Shown here: one piece after another, positions 25,601 through 32,915 of the stretch
How positions within the stretch are numbered: the first letter of the stretch is position 1
Layout: every line of letters starts with the position of its first letter
Origin: Spirochaetota bacterium
GTDB lineage: Bacteria; Spirochaetota; Spirochaetia; Treponematales; Rectinemataceae
NCBI GenBank assembly: GCA_029265615.1
Contig: JAJUIB010000002.1
Span: 1-64,000 of the forward strand
DNA: 64,000 nt
Reading direction: 5' to 3'
Translations under genes and position numbers: made by a program
The notes under the pieces: model-generated
Databases searched by the model: none
Seen by the model: only the letters and a program-made list of their open reading frames with translations
Told to the model about the DNA's origin: nothing

Positions 25601-26990
25601 CGGCGAGCGCGATGGGGCCGATTTCGGCGGCGGATTTGATGTTGAGGTCGCCGGCTGCCGATTCCTCGAGAAACGAGCCCGTGCCCGCGGAACAGGCTTC
25701 GTTCATCGCGTAGTCGATGGGGACGCCGTTTTTGAGGAGGACATACTTCGCGTCTTGGCCGCCGATTTCGAAGATGGTGTCAACATCCTTCGAGAAATGC
25801 GCCGTGCCGACGGAATGGGCGATGATCTCGTTGTAGACGCCCCGCGTCTCAAGGAAGACGCCGAGTATCTCGCGAGAGGAGCCGGTGGTCGCGCAGAGGG
25901 GAATCGAGATTCCTGCATCCTCAAGCCGCGCCACGCCCGTGTCGGCGAGGACCTTTTTTTTGATCTCCTCGAGGCAGAGCTTGAGCGCGCGCACCGGGTC
26001 GCCGTGCGTGCGGCCGTAGTGGGCGGCGACAATCTCGTCGGTTTCGAGATCGACGAGGCAGGCCTTCGTCGTCGTCGAGCCGCCGTCGACGCCGAGGATA
26101 TAGGCACGGCCCCGCAGGACGGGGCCGGTCTTGCCTTCGAAGTAGCGAACCTTGTCCCGCGCGTTCTCGAAGCTCTCGAGCCGGTCGAAGCGCACCTGGT
26201 GTCCACCGAGAAGGCGTTCCCGTGCGGGGAGGGGGGATCCCTTTTCCCGCGCGAGGATGGCGGCGCCATAGGCTTCGAAGAATGCCGCCTCGGCGGGCAC
26301 GACAAACTCGACGCCGGGCGCAAGCTCACGCATGAATCTGAGGATGTGGGGGTTGCGGGTCGTGCCGCCCGTAAGCATGACGCGGCCTTTTTCGACGCGC
26401 GCGCGCTTGAGGAAGTCGACGACCTTGGTCGCCATCACCTTGGACAGGGAGAGAACGATGTCGTCCTTGGTCGCCTCGCGTTTGTTGAGACGGTGGGTGC
26501 AGTCGCTCTTCATGAAGACCGAGCAGCGTGTTGAGAGGGGAAGGGCCCGAGCCTCCTGCGATATCCGCGCTGCGTCCTCAAGGCTCATGTCCATGCGTGC
26601 TAGCTGCTGCTTGAAAAACTCGCCCGTGCCCGAAGCACACTTGTTGCCCGAGAAGGAGCCGGCTATTCTGCCTTCGGCGTCGATCGAGTAGACGACAAGA
26701 TCCTCGCCGCCCATCGCCACGACGGCGTCTACCCGTTCGTGGGCGGCGCGAAGGGCCGCCTCGACGCAGAGGGGCTCGATCGTGCTGTTGAGCGCAAAAA
26801 GACCGCGACCCTCGTTGCCCGTGACGAGTGCGCGGACGCCCTGGGGATAATCGCGTTCGGCGAAGGCGCGCGAAAGCGCCGCCTGAAAGTCGCCGTCGTG
26901 CGGGTGCACGGCGCTCCAGAGAATCGCCCCCTCATCGACGAGAACGAGTTTCAGGGAGGAAGAGCCGATATTGATACCAAGAGTCTTCAC
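22626..26990 (-). CDS. Giant 2-hydroxyacyl-CoA dehydratase activase fusion (1454 aa)
   Basis: Two ASKHA ATPase domains of the BadF/BadG/HgdC type come first (INIGSSSLKL at the N-terminus and ILGVDGGSTTTKACLV near residue 290), each with an Fe-S cysteine in NKCASGTGEFF- or NEACSAGTGSFLEES-like motifs. Then follow a four-Cys region (CRSCDNLCPIQ), a DUF2229 domain and an HgdB-like dehydratase domain. Such fusions use ATP hydrolysis to drive low-potential electron transfer; their substrates are mostly unknown. GTG at 26990 has GGAG 8 nt upstream; an in-frame ATG at 27038, 13 nt after the -10 box, would add 16 residues. It heads an operon with SDR, radical SAM and Hsp70-like genes. Confidence 0.9.
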   Translation of the reverse strand: MKTLGINIGSSSLKLVLVDEGAILWSAVHPHDGDFQAALSRAFAERDYPQGVRALVTGNEGRGLFALNSTIEPLCVEAALRAAHERVDAVVAMGGEDLVVYSIDAEGRIAGSFSGNKCASGTGEFFKQQLARMDMSLEDAARISQEARALPLSTRCSVFMKSDCTHRLNKREATKDDIVLSLSKVMATKVVDFLKRARVEKGRVMLTGGTTRNPHILRFMRELAPGVEFVVPAEAAFFEAYGAAILAREKGSPLPARERLLGGHQVRFDRLESFENARDKVRYFEGKTGPVLRGRAYILGVDGGSTTTKACLVDLETDEIVAAHYGRTHGDPVRALKLCLEEIKKKVLADTGVARLEDAGISIPLCATTGSSREILGVFLETRGVYNEIIAHSVGTAHFSKDVDTIFEIGGQDAKYVLLKNGVPIDYAMNEACSAGTGSFLEESAAGDLNIKSAAEIGPIALAAKAPLKFGEHCSAFINSDIRKAVQQGASREDITAGIVASIVANYLNRVVGNRTIGRTVFLQGGVAKNPAVPLAFASLLGKPILVPPSPELMGAFGVALLARAKAEAGLLERASFSIDEMLGREIVYEEVFTCRSCDNLCPIQVLSVAGHRYMFGGRCNKYANLRKRAQEIQEKDEPTDWVAARNELMFVQAAPRDEEFVQKRSFTVGIPRCFSVHTLYPFYAWLFHELGIRIFLTDEVAREGVARTESTYCFPAEIAHGAVQNALDKGADYVLIPHFRDMPSHEDKVHANFCPITQALPYYIKKAFPEVPESKFLPVVVSFKYGRKKALEHFVAMGGLLGIGREEMEAAFERACAKQDEYFARAAELGRRALDAARCEQRPVIALLGRPYNAFTAEANMGIPRKFSTRGHSVIPFDILPIEGRSIFSNMYWYYGQLDLKAARLVESEPNLYVAFISNFSCAPDSFILHYVKWIMGQKPFLVLELDSHSADAGIDTRVEAFLDIIDGYRAKAGELGEARYDNGLRFVNDGKSPLHVLDTASGARHELFGNKKLKLLLSNMGELSTELMAAVLRGAGVNAEAMPVASSRTIRLARAHASGKECVPSHLVLGSALEYFASEKYRKDEIYLLFVPITTGPCRTGQYYVYFENLFRDLRLENVVVVTLSADNSYNEFGPEFSKHMWRSIVVADYMKDLQNALRALAVDAPSAMAWFARAWRDLIDVAERDLRKAQPVLARIAHEAAAIPRKATVGEAPRVLVVGEIYVRRDDFAVDELVDIFSRKGIIAKVSGVGEWIHYLDYVRWYDYTKRLRLRPFWARPFSEEARKLLRLRIEEWWKHHVERGVKKALLPSGLLPETPHDMRRIMRNTFAHFVTSELQSEIVVSSGVAATAMEEGGYSGIVNISPFACLIGRVIEGLVTPWARERGYPIISVEVDGNLLPPSTINKLNIFMVKVLRFGGRGGADVLVDAVPRSDQAKTGPAGAESGRAAVVEA

Positions 26991-27051
26991 GGTAGTTGCT
27001 CCGTCGAGCCGCAGCGCGCCGTAGCACGCCGGGGTCATGGTATGGAGCGGA

Positions 27052-27080
27052 ATCCTAGCATCCCGGTTGCAGGTTGTAAA
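27052..27080 (-). promoter_or_regulatory. Promoter of the activase operon
   Basis: TTTACA and TAGGAT on the minus strand are spaced by 17 nt. The predicted start of transcription is about 55 nt before the GTG and about 7 nt before the alternative in-frame ATG. Confidence 0.6.
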
Positions 27081-27116
27081 TGCCGAAAGGCGCGCCCCTT
27101 GAGCAGGCTTCCTCCG

Positions 27117-27146
27117 TTGACCCTTTTCCTGCGGGGACCCTATAGT
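27117..27146 (+). promoter_or_regulatory. Promoter of the cNMP/GGDEF pair, leaderless type
   Basis: TTGACC and TATAGT are separated by 18 nt; the ATG follows the -10 box after only CGTCGT. The transcription start would coincide with the A of the ATG. Confidence 0.7.
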
Positions 27147-27152
27147 CGTCGT

Positions 27153-28202
27153 ATGACATCGCGGCCGGATGCAACGGACCTTCCCGCCCTCTCGGACCTC
27201 CTTCGGGCGACGGAGCTCCTTGCAGGCCTCCTTGACGACGACATCGCGTATGCCGTTGAGCGTTCGGCGCTTGTCGCGGTTTCCTCGGGCGAGAGAATCT
27301 TTTCCCCCGGAGAGCCTGCAGAGCGTTTTTATGTCGTCCTGCACGGTGAAGTGGCCGCATTCAGTGCGGGGGAAGGCGAGCGGGAGATCGCACGCTTTGT
27401 ACAAGGGGATGCGCTTGGCGATTTCGATTTCGCCGTAGCCGCGCCTTACGGCGCGGAGGCGCGCGCCGTAAGCGATGCGGAGCTTATCGTCTTCCCTCGC
27501 CCGGGGCTCGACATGCAGGACCTTGCGCGGGAGAAGCCTGACGCCGCCGCTCGCATCCTCCTCCGCTGCGTGTCGATGGTTTCTGCGCGCCTCCGTGCCA
27601 CGCAGCGCCTCATTTCGGACAATGCGCCCTGGGTGCGAGAGCTGCGGCGCCAGGTGTACACTGATGCGGGGACCGGCCTCCACTCGCGCGCATTTTTCGA
27701 TGAGGAGCTACCGCGCCTTCTCGAGGCGCCCGCGGCGCTCGTCCTTGTGAAGCCTGACCGCTTCAAGGACCTCGTCGATGCCGCCGGCCACAGTGCCGGC
27801 GACGAGGCGATGTCTCGCTTTGCCGCCCTCCTCGTCCACGAGTGCGAGCGCCTTGGGCGAGGCTGGGCCGTGCGGCTACGTTCGAACGAAATGGCGCTCG
27901 TCGTACCCCGCTCCTCTCCCGACGAGGCCGTCGAGCTCGCCCGCCGTCTTGCTCTGGCGGTCGCTGGGCTCCGCGCGCCTGCGCCGCTCGCGCAGGGTTT
28001 TGTCTTTAGCGCCTCGATCGCGGTGACGGTCTGGCCCGACGCAGAACCGGATTGGCGGCGTTGTGTCGAGCGGGCCTATGGCGTGCTTATGCGGGCCTGG
28101 CGCTCGGGCGGCGCCCGCATCTACCGCGTGCGACCCTCCATTTCCCCTTCCGCGGCGGACATGGCAGCGCCATCCGATTCAGGCGAAGGGATGCTCTTGT
28201 GA
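27153..28202 (+). CDS. Cyclic-nucleotide-binding domain protein with degenerate GGDEF domain (349 aa)
   Basis: Residues about 15-130 form a cNMP-binding (CRP-like) beta barrel, with GERIFSPGEPAERFYVVLHGEVAAF as the typical start of the fold. Residues about 165-330 have a GGDEF fold (TDAGTGLHSRAFFDEEL), but the signature is RSNEM instead of GGDEF, so cyclase activity is unlikely. It may act as a receptor or regulatory partner of the next protein. The start is fixed by the promoter geometry rather than by a ribosome site. The stop overlaps the next gene's GTG by 4 nt. Confidence 0.85.
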   Translation: MTSRPDATDLPALSDLLRATELLAGLLDDDIAYAVERSALVAVSSGERIFSPGEPAERFYVVLHGEVAAFSAGEGEREIARFVQGDALGDFDFAVAAPYGAEARAVSDAELIVFPRPGLDMQDLAREKPDAAARILLRCVSMVSARLRATQRLISDNAPWVRELRRQVYTDAGTGLHSRAFFDEELPRLLEAPAALVLVKPDRFKDLVDAAGHSAGDEAMSRFAALLVHECERLGRGWAVRLRSNEMALVVPRSSPDEAVELARRLALAVAGLRAPAPLAQGFVFSASIAVTVWPDAEPDWRRCVERAYGVLMRAWRSGGARIYRVRPSISPSAADMAAPSDSGEGMLL

Positions 28203-29188
28203 GCCTTATCGCCGATTTTTTAGCCGGTCTTCCGCTATTCAGCCACATGAGCGGCCTCGAGGTCGCCGCCGTCGCCGCCTTTCTCGAGCGTAGGCGGTGT
28301 ACTCCGGGCGAGATCATCGTTCGCGAGGGCGAAACCGGCACCGAGCTGTTCGTCGTTCGCACTGGCCGTGTCGGCTCCTATGTCACCGAGCGGGATGGGA
28401 ATAAGCGCGAACTCTACGAATTCGCCCCAGGCGCCCTTTTTGGCGAAATGGCGATTATCGAAAACGCGCCGCGTACGGCGACCTGCTATGCGATCGAAGC
28501 GACGGAGCTCCTTGTTCTCGAAGGGCTCGACTTTTATCGGCTCGTGTGGGAGCACCCGGTGCTCGGCGTAAAGCTTCTTTCAGGGATCGCCCGCACCATG
28601 TCCGCCTGGCTCGACGAGGCGTCGAGCCTCCTTGGCGAGCTGTCCCGCTGGGGGGAGGTGGCCCGGCGCCGCGCCGTCACCGACGAGCTCACCGGCTTGT
28701 TCAACCGCCGTTTTCTCGAAGAGGCCATGCGTAGCCGCTTTGCGTGCGGCGCAGCCGTGCCGCGTGTCGCGCTTCTCATGCTCGATCTGGACCATTTTCG
28801 CGACCTCAATGCGCGCTTTGGCGCCGAGGCGGGCGATGCGGCGATCGCGAGCGCCGGCGCGGCCTTCAGCTCGCTTGTGCACGGCGAGGAGGTTGCCGCA
28901 CGGCTTTCAGGCGACGAATTCGCCTTTTTTCTCCCCTCCGCAAGCCCCGCGCGCGTCCGTGAGCTCGCCGAGAAGCTTCGCCGCGCAACAGGGGGGCTGT
29001 TCCTCGAGTTCCGCGCGGGTCAGGATGCGATGCCTGAACGGGCCTCTCTAACGGCGAGCGTCGGCTACGCATCGGCGCCCGAGGACGCATCGACGGTGGA
29101 GGGGCTTTTGGCGGCTGCCGACGCCGCGCTCTACCGCGCGAAAGAAGGCGGCCGCGATCGCGTGGAAGGAGCGTGCTCCGGCGCCTAG
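28199..29188 (+). CDS. Cyclic-nucleotide-binding/GGDEF protein, probable diguanylate cyclase (329 aa)
   Basis: Here the cNMP-binding barrel (10-125, with GEIIVREGETGTELFVVRTG and GALFGEMAIIENAPRTATCYA, the phosphate-cassette region) is followed by a GGDEF domain (TDELTGLFNRRFLEEAM). The active-site loop is SGDEF, and the metal-binding LMLDLDHFRDLN and ALYRAKEGGRD are kept, so synthesis of cyclic di-GMP from GTP is plausible. GTG at 28199 is preceded by AGGGA and overlaps the upstream stop. The pair probably arose by tandem duplication, one copy keeping catalysis. Confidence 0.88.
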   Translation: MSLIADFLAGLPLFSHMSGLEVAAVAAFLERRRCTPGEIIVREGETGTELFVVRTGRVGSYVTERDGNKRELYEFAPGALFGEMAIIENAPRTATCYAIEATELLVLEGLDFYRLVWEHPVLGVKLLSGIARTMSAWLDEASSLLGELSRWGEVARRRAVTDELTGLFNRRFLEEAMRSRFACGAAVPRVALLMLDLDHFRDLNARFGAEAGDAAIASAGAAFSSLVHGEEVAARLSGDEFAFFLPSASPARVRELAEKLRRATGGLFLEFRAGQDAMPERASLTASVGYASAPEDASTVEGLLAAADAALYRAKEGGRDRVEGACSGA

Positions 29189-29190
29189 CC

Positions 29191-29335
29191 TCGCCGGATC
29201 TCGTTAAAGTCACAGTAGGGAGCCATCGCGAAGCCGCCATGGCGGCTTCGCGGCGACGAAGCTGCGCTTCGTCGATCGTATTTTAGCCGCCGGCCTTGGC
29301 TCGCCGGATTTCGCTAAAGCCGCAGTAGGGAGCCA
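29191..29335. repeat. Duplicated serS 3' tail flanking two hairpins
   Basis: The 35-nt block 29191-29225 matches 29301-29335, inside the end of serS, at 31 of 35 positions. Between them lie a perfect palindrome (29227-29252) and a 9-bp hairpin (29254-29274, arms CGACGAAGC and GCTTCGTCG). Read leftwards, the outer copy still encodes a near copy of the SerRS end, PYCDFNEIRR against PYCGFSEIRR. The hairpins probably terminate serS. Confidence 0.75.
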
Positions 29336-30572
29336 AGGCCGGCGGGATGGCGACCGAGCCGTCGGCGCGCTGGAAGTTCTCGAGGATCGCAATGATGCCG
29401 CGGCTACAGGCGAGAGCCGTGCCATTGAGCATGTGGACGTACTTGTTTTTGCCGTCCTCGTCCCGGTACTTCACGTTGAGGCGGCGCGCTTGGTAGTCGG
29501 TGCAATTGGATGTCGACGTGACCTCTCCCCATTCGCCGCCGTTGCGCCCGGGCATCCAGGCCTCGAGATCCCACTTGCGATAGGCGGGGGCGCCCAGGTC
29601 GCCCGTGCAGGTATCGACGACGCGGAAGGGGATGCCAAGGCCGGAGAATATCTCCTCCTCGATCGCGCGGAGCTCCTCGTGCATGCGATCGGAGTCTTCA
29701 GGCCGTGTGTAGGCGAACATCTCCACTTTGGTGAACTGGTGGACGCGGTAGAGCCCCTTGGAGAACTGGCCGGCGGCCCCCGCCTCGCGGCGGAAGCAGT
29801 GCGAAAGCCCCGCAAGGCGCAGGGGAAGTTCGTTTTTGTCGAGAATGGCGCCCGAGTAGTAGCCACCCAGCGTGATCTCCGCCGTGCCAATGAGGCAGGT
29901 GCCTTCGCCTTCGACCGTATAGACGTTCGATTCGGCGCCGCGGGGGTTGAAGCCGATGCCCTCGAGGATCTCGGTTTTGGCGATGTCGGGCGTCGTGAAG
30001 AGGGTGAAGCCTTTCTTCATGAGCAGATCGAGGGCGTAGCGCACGAGTGCGAGCTCGAGAATGACGCCTTCGTTTTTAAGGTAGTAGAACTTGGTGCCCG
30101 AGACGCGGGTCGCGGCGTCGAAGTCGATGATGTCGAGCGCCTGACCAAGTTCGACGTGATCCTTAGGCGTGAAATCGAATTTTGTCGGCTCCCCCACGCG
30201 CTTTACCTCGAGGTTATCCTTGTCCTCCTTGCCGATGGGGGCGGCGGGGTGGGCCATGTTCGGTATCTTGCGGCCCTCCTCGTCGAGGCGGGCCTCGACT
30301 TCGGCGGCTTCGGCTTCGAGGGCGGCGATGCGCTCCTTGAGGGCCTTGCCCTCGTCGATGAGCCTCTGGCGCTGCGCAGGGTCTTTTGCGGCGGCCTTCA
30401 TAGCGGCGGCGTTGTCGTTGCGCTTTTTTCGCTCGTCCTCGAGGGCGCGGAGCGTGGCGTTCCGGCGTTCGTAGAGCTCGACGACGAGATCGGCGTCGGC
30501 CTTCATGGAGCGGTCGGCGATGTTTTTCTTGACCGCCGCGAGGTTGTCCTTGATGAACTTGTAGTCGAGCAT
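29283..30572 (-). CDS. serS: Seryl-tRNA synthetase
   Basis: This 429-residue class II synthetase charges tRNA-Ser. The N-terminal arm is a long antiparallel coiled coil (about 30-105: ALEDERKKRNDNAAAMKAAA and similar). Motif 2 is in GLSHCFRREAGAAG and motif 3 in NGTALACSRGIIAILENFQ. The usual C-terminal segment is PYCGFSEIRRAKAGG. The ATG follows the -10 box by 8 nt without a Shine-Dalgarno, so the mRNA is predicted to be leaderless. A partial copy of its 3' end lies just downstream. Confidence 0.96.
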   Translation of the reverse strand: MLDYKFIKDNLAAVKKNIADRSMKADADLVVELYERRNATLRALEDERKKRNDNAAAMKAAAKDPAQRQRLIDEGKALKERIAALEAEAAEVEARLDEEGRKIPNMAHPAAPIGKEDKDNLEVKRVGEPTKFDFTPKDHVELGQALDIIDFDAATRVSGTKFYYLKNEGVILELALVRYALDLLMKKGFTLFTTPDIAKTEILEGIGFNPRGAESNVYTVEGEGTCLIGTAEITLGGYYSGAILDKNELPLRLAGLSHCFRREAGAAGQFSKGLYRVHQFTKVEMFAYTRPEDSDRMHEELRAIEEEIFSGLGIPFRVVDTCTGDLGAPAYRKWDLEAWMPGRNGGEWGEVTSTSNCTDYQARRLNVKYRDEDGKNKYVHMLNGTALACSRGIIAILENFQRADGSVAIPPALAPYCGFSEIRRAKAGG

Positions 30573-30580
30573 GATGCGCC

Positions 30581-30609
30581 ATACTAGCGTGACCGGAAGG
30601 CGGAGGCAA
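30581..30609 (-). promoter_or_regulatory. serS promoter, leaderless type
   Basis: TTGCCT, 17 nt, TAGTAT on the minus strand, then GGCGCATC and the ATG. A 15-nt tandem repeat abuts the -35 box on its upstream side. Confidence 0.65.
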
Positions 30610-30614
30610 GCGGG

Positions 30615-30683
30615 GCGTCGCGGAGGACCGCGTCGCGGAGGACCGCGTCGCGGAGGGCCGCATCGCGGAGGGCCGTGTCGCGG
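30615..30683. repeat. 15-nt tandem repeat upstream of serS
   Basis: Four full units (starts 30615, 30630, 30645, 30660; consensus GCGTCGCGGAGGACC) and a 9-nt partial one lie 6 nt upstream of the serS -35 box. The rest of the 30573-30757 gap holds the two divergent promoters. Confidence 0.9.
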
Positions 30684-30720
30684 TGTGCACGCGGGAAAGC
30701 TCGCCGCATTCAGGCCCGCC

Positions 30721-30750
30721 TTGAAGGCCTTGCCGTGTTTGAGGTACCAT
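30721..30750 (+). promoter_or_regulatory. Promoter of the small-protein/prfA operon, leaderless type
   Basis: TTGAAG and TACCAT are spaced by 18 nt, and the ATG follows after TCGGCCT. No ribosome site is present. Confidence 0.55.
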
Positions 30751-30757
30751 TCGGCCT

Positions 30758-30937
30758 ATGAGACTTGACATAAATCCGCGCGGAAACGGTGCCTGTCCCC
30801 TGTGTAGCCGCGATGCATCCTGCCGACTCAAGCGGCTTCTCTCCGCTTCCGTCGAGGAAGAATCCGATCCCGCCGAACTCGGCATGGAGATCGTTGTCTA
30901 CTCCTGCCCGCTCTTTGCGGAAAAGGCCCGCTCGTGA
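30758..30937 (+). CDS. Small cysteine protein upstream of prfA (59 aa)
   Basis: This 59-residue product has CPLC (13-16), CRL with Cys 22 and a late SCPLF with Cys 50, a pattern suggesting a single bound metal. Its TGA lies inside the prfA start region: prfA's GTG overlaps it as GTGA, so the two are translationally coupled. The start codon follows the -10 box by 7 nt. I do not recognise a family. Position suggests a role tied to translation termination or ribosomes, but that is only context. Confidence 0.65.
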   Translation: MRLDINPRGNGACPLCSRDASCRLKRLLSASVEEESDPAELGMEIVVYSCPLFAEKARS

Positions 30938-32004
30938 TCGACAAGCTCGAGGCGCTCAGGGCGCGTCTTGCTGCGCTCGACGAGGAGGTGGCCGATCCTG
31001 CCCTCGCCAAGGATCCCGCCCGCTATCGCGAGACCATGCGCGAGCGTTCGCGGCTTGCGGCGATCGACGCAGTCTACGGAGAGTACAAGGCGGCGCTTTC
31101 GGGGATCGAGGGCGCCAAGGCGATCATCCGCGATGAAAGCGATGCGGAGATGCGGGAGCTCGCCCGCGAGGAGCTCCGCGGCCTTGAGTCCCGCCGTGAT
31201 GAGCTCGAGGCGCGACTTAAGGACCTCCTCGTACCCCGCGATCCCCTTGCAGACAAAAACGTCATCATGGAGATACGCGCCGGGACGGGCGGCGAGGAGG
31301 CTGCTCTCTTCGCCGCGGACCTCTATCGCATGTACGCCCGCTATGCGGACGGTCTTGGCTGGAAGGTCGAGGTGATGGAGACGAGCGAGACCGAGCTCGG
31401 CGGCTACAAGGAGATTGTTTTCTCCGTGACGGGGGAGGGCGCGTACGAGCGGCTTCGCTGGGAGTCAGGGGTTCACCGCGTCCAGCGCGTGCCCGCGACC
31501 GAGGGCTCAGGCCGCATCCATACGAGCGCGGTCACCGTCGCTGTCCTCCCCGAGATGGAGGAGACGGAGATCGACATCCGTCCTGAGGACTTGCGCATCG
31601 ATGTCATGCGCGCGGGCGGGCCCGGCGGGCAGTGCGTCAATACGACGGATTCGGCGGTGCGCATAACGCACCTGCCGACGGGCATCGTCGTCCACTGCCA
31701 GGATGAAAAGAGCCAGATCAAGAACAAGGCCAAGGCGATGCGCATTCTCCGCGCGCGTCTTTTCGAATTCGAGGACGCGAAGCGGCAGGCCGAGCGGGCG
31801 GCGGAGCGCAAGAGCCAGGTCGGATCGGGAGACCGTTCTGAGCGCATCCGCACCTACAATTTCCCGCAGAACCGCGTGACCGATCATCGCATCGATCTTA
31901 CGCTCTACAAGCTCGACCTTGCGATGGAGGGCGACATCGGCGAGCTCGTCGACGCGCTCATGCTCTCCGCGCGCGAGGAGCTTATGAAGGCCGAAAAAAC
32001 ATGA
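30934..32004 (+). CDS. prfA: Peptide chain release factor 1
   Basis: This 356-residue class I release factor reads UAA and UAG. The stop-codon recognition motif is PAT in [11 protein letters not shown], the PxT form that defines RF1, and the peptidyl-hydrolysis motif GGQ is in [11 protein letters not shown]. Length and the N-terminal helical domain are normal. GTG at 30934 overlaps the upstream stop, and the gene's own stop overlaps prmC by 4 nt, which pairs RF1 with its methylase. Confidence 0.97.
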   Translation: MIDKLEALRARLAALDEEVADPALAKDPARYRETMRERSRLAAIDAVYGEYKAALSGIEGAKAIIRDESDAEMRELAREELRGLESRRDELEARLKDLLVPRDPLADKNVIMEIRAGTGGEEAALFAADLYRMYARYADGLGWKVEVMETSETELGGYKEIVFSVTGEGAYERLRWESGVHRVQRVPATEGSGRIHTSAVTVAVLPEMEETEIDIRPEDLRIDVMRAGGPGGQCVNTTDSAVRITHLPTGIVVHCQDEKSQIKNKAKAMRILRARLFEFEDAKRQAERAAERKSQVGSGDRSERIRTYNFPQNRVTDHRIDLTLYKLDLAMEGDIGELVDALMLSAREELMKAEKT

Positions 32005-32915
32005 CCGTTCGGGACGCGCTCCGCGAAGGGGCACGGATCCTGGGCGCCGGTGAGGCCGGAAGCGAGGGGTCCTCGACCCCCTTTCTGGACGCTTCCCTGC
32101 TCCTCTCCTTCGCGCTTGGCATCCCCCGCGACCGTCTTCTCGCCGCGGGGCCAGAGCCGCTTGCGGATGCCACCATCGCCCGCTACCGCGCGGCTCTTGA
32201 ACTCCGTGCCGCAGGACGCCCCGTCGCCTACATCCTCGGGCGCAAGGAGTTTTATGGCCGTGACTTTCTCGTGGACGAGCGGGTGCTTGTACCCCGTCCC
32301 GACACGGAGCTGCTCGTCGAGGCGGCTTTGCGCGCGGGCGACGCCCTCTGCCGCGGTCGCGCGCCAGAGGCGCGCGGGACGGGATGCAGACTTCGCGTGC
32401 ACGAACCCTGCGTCGGCTCGGGCTGCGTCATCCTGTCGATCGCTCTCGAACGCCCTGCGTGGGATGTCTCCGCTTCTGACATTGCGGACGGGGCGCTTTC
32501 TGTGGCTACGGCCAACGCGGCGGCGCTCATCCCTCAGGATCGACCGGGCGGTCCCTGTCGGCTTTTCGCGAGCGACCTCCTCGCCGTCGTTTCCGGTCCC
32601 CTCGATCTCGTCGTCGCTAATCCGCCTTATGTCCAAAGTGCTGAGACTGACCGGCTCCTTGCGCGCGGCTGGTCCGAGCCGCGTTGTGCACTCGATGGCG
32701 GCGAGGACGGTCTTGCCCTCTGCCGCCGCCTCGTCCCCGAGGCCTTCCGGCTTCTTGCGCCCGGCGGGGTGCTCCTCGTCGAAGCGGGCGAGGATCAGGC
32801 GTCACGCCTCCGAGCGCTCTTTGCGGAAGCCGGGTTTATGGCCGTCCGCTCTTGGAAGGACCTTGCGGGACGGCAACGTGTGACCGAAGGAAGAAAGCCA
32901 TGGACGAGCGTGTGA
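32001..32915 (+). CDS. prmC: Release factor glutamine methyltransferase PrmC
   Basis: This 304-residue SAM-dependent enzyme methylates the GGQ glutamine of release factors. The N-terminal recognition domain ends in [13 protein letters not shown], the SAM site is [17 protein letters not shown] (family usually DLGTGSG), and the catalytic NPPY is in VVANPPYVQ. It overlaps prfA at its start and the Rel/SpoT gene by 16 nt at its end. Confidence 0.94.
   Translation: MTVRDALREGARILGAGEAGSEGSSTPFLDASLLLSFALGIPRDRLLAAGPEPLADATIARYRAALELRAAGRPVAYILGRKEFYGRDFLVDERVLVPRPDTELLVEAALRAGDALCRGRAPEARGTGCRLRVHEPCVGSGCVILSIALERPAWDVSASDIADGALSVATANAAALIPQDRPGGPCRLFASDLLAVVSGPLDLVVANPPYVQSAETDRLLARGWSEPRCALDGGEDGLALCRRLVPEAFRLLAPGGVLLVEAGEDQASRLRALFAEAGFMAVRSWKDLAGRQRVTEGRKPWTSV

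Noticed and set aside
26991-27683. Upstream extension of the activase reading frame
   Set aside because: It would add up to 231 residues unlike the family and cross the divergent promoter and the cNMP/GGDEF gene. Conserved ATPase sequence begins right after the GTG at 26990.
30615-30683. CRISPR-like array
   Set aside because: The 15-nt units are directly adjacent without spacers, as in the other tandem repeats here; no cas genes are seen.
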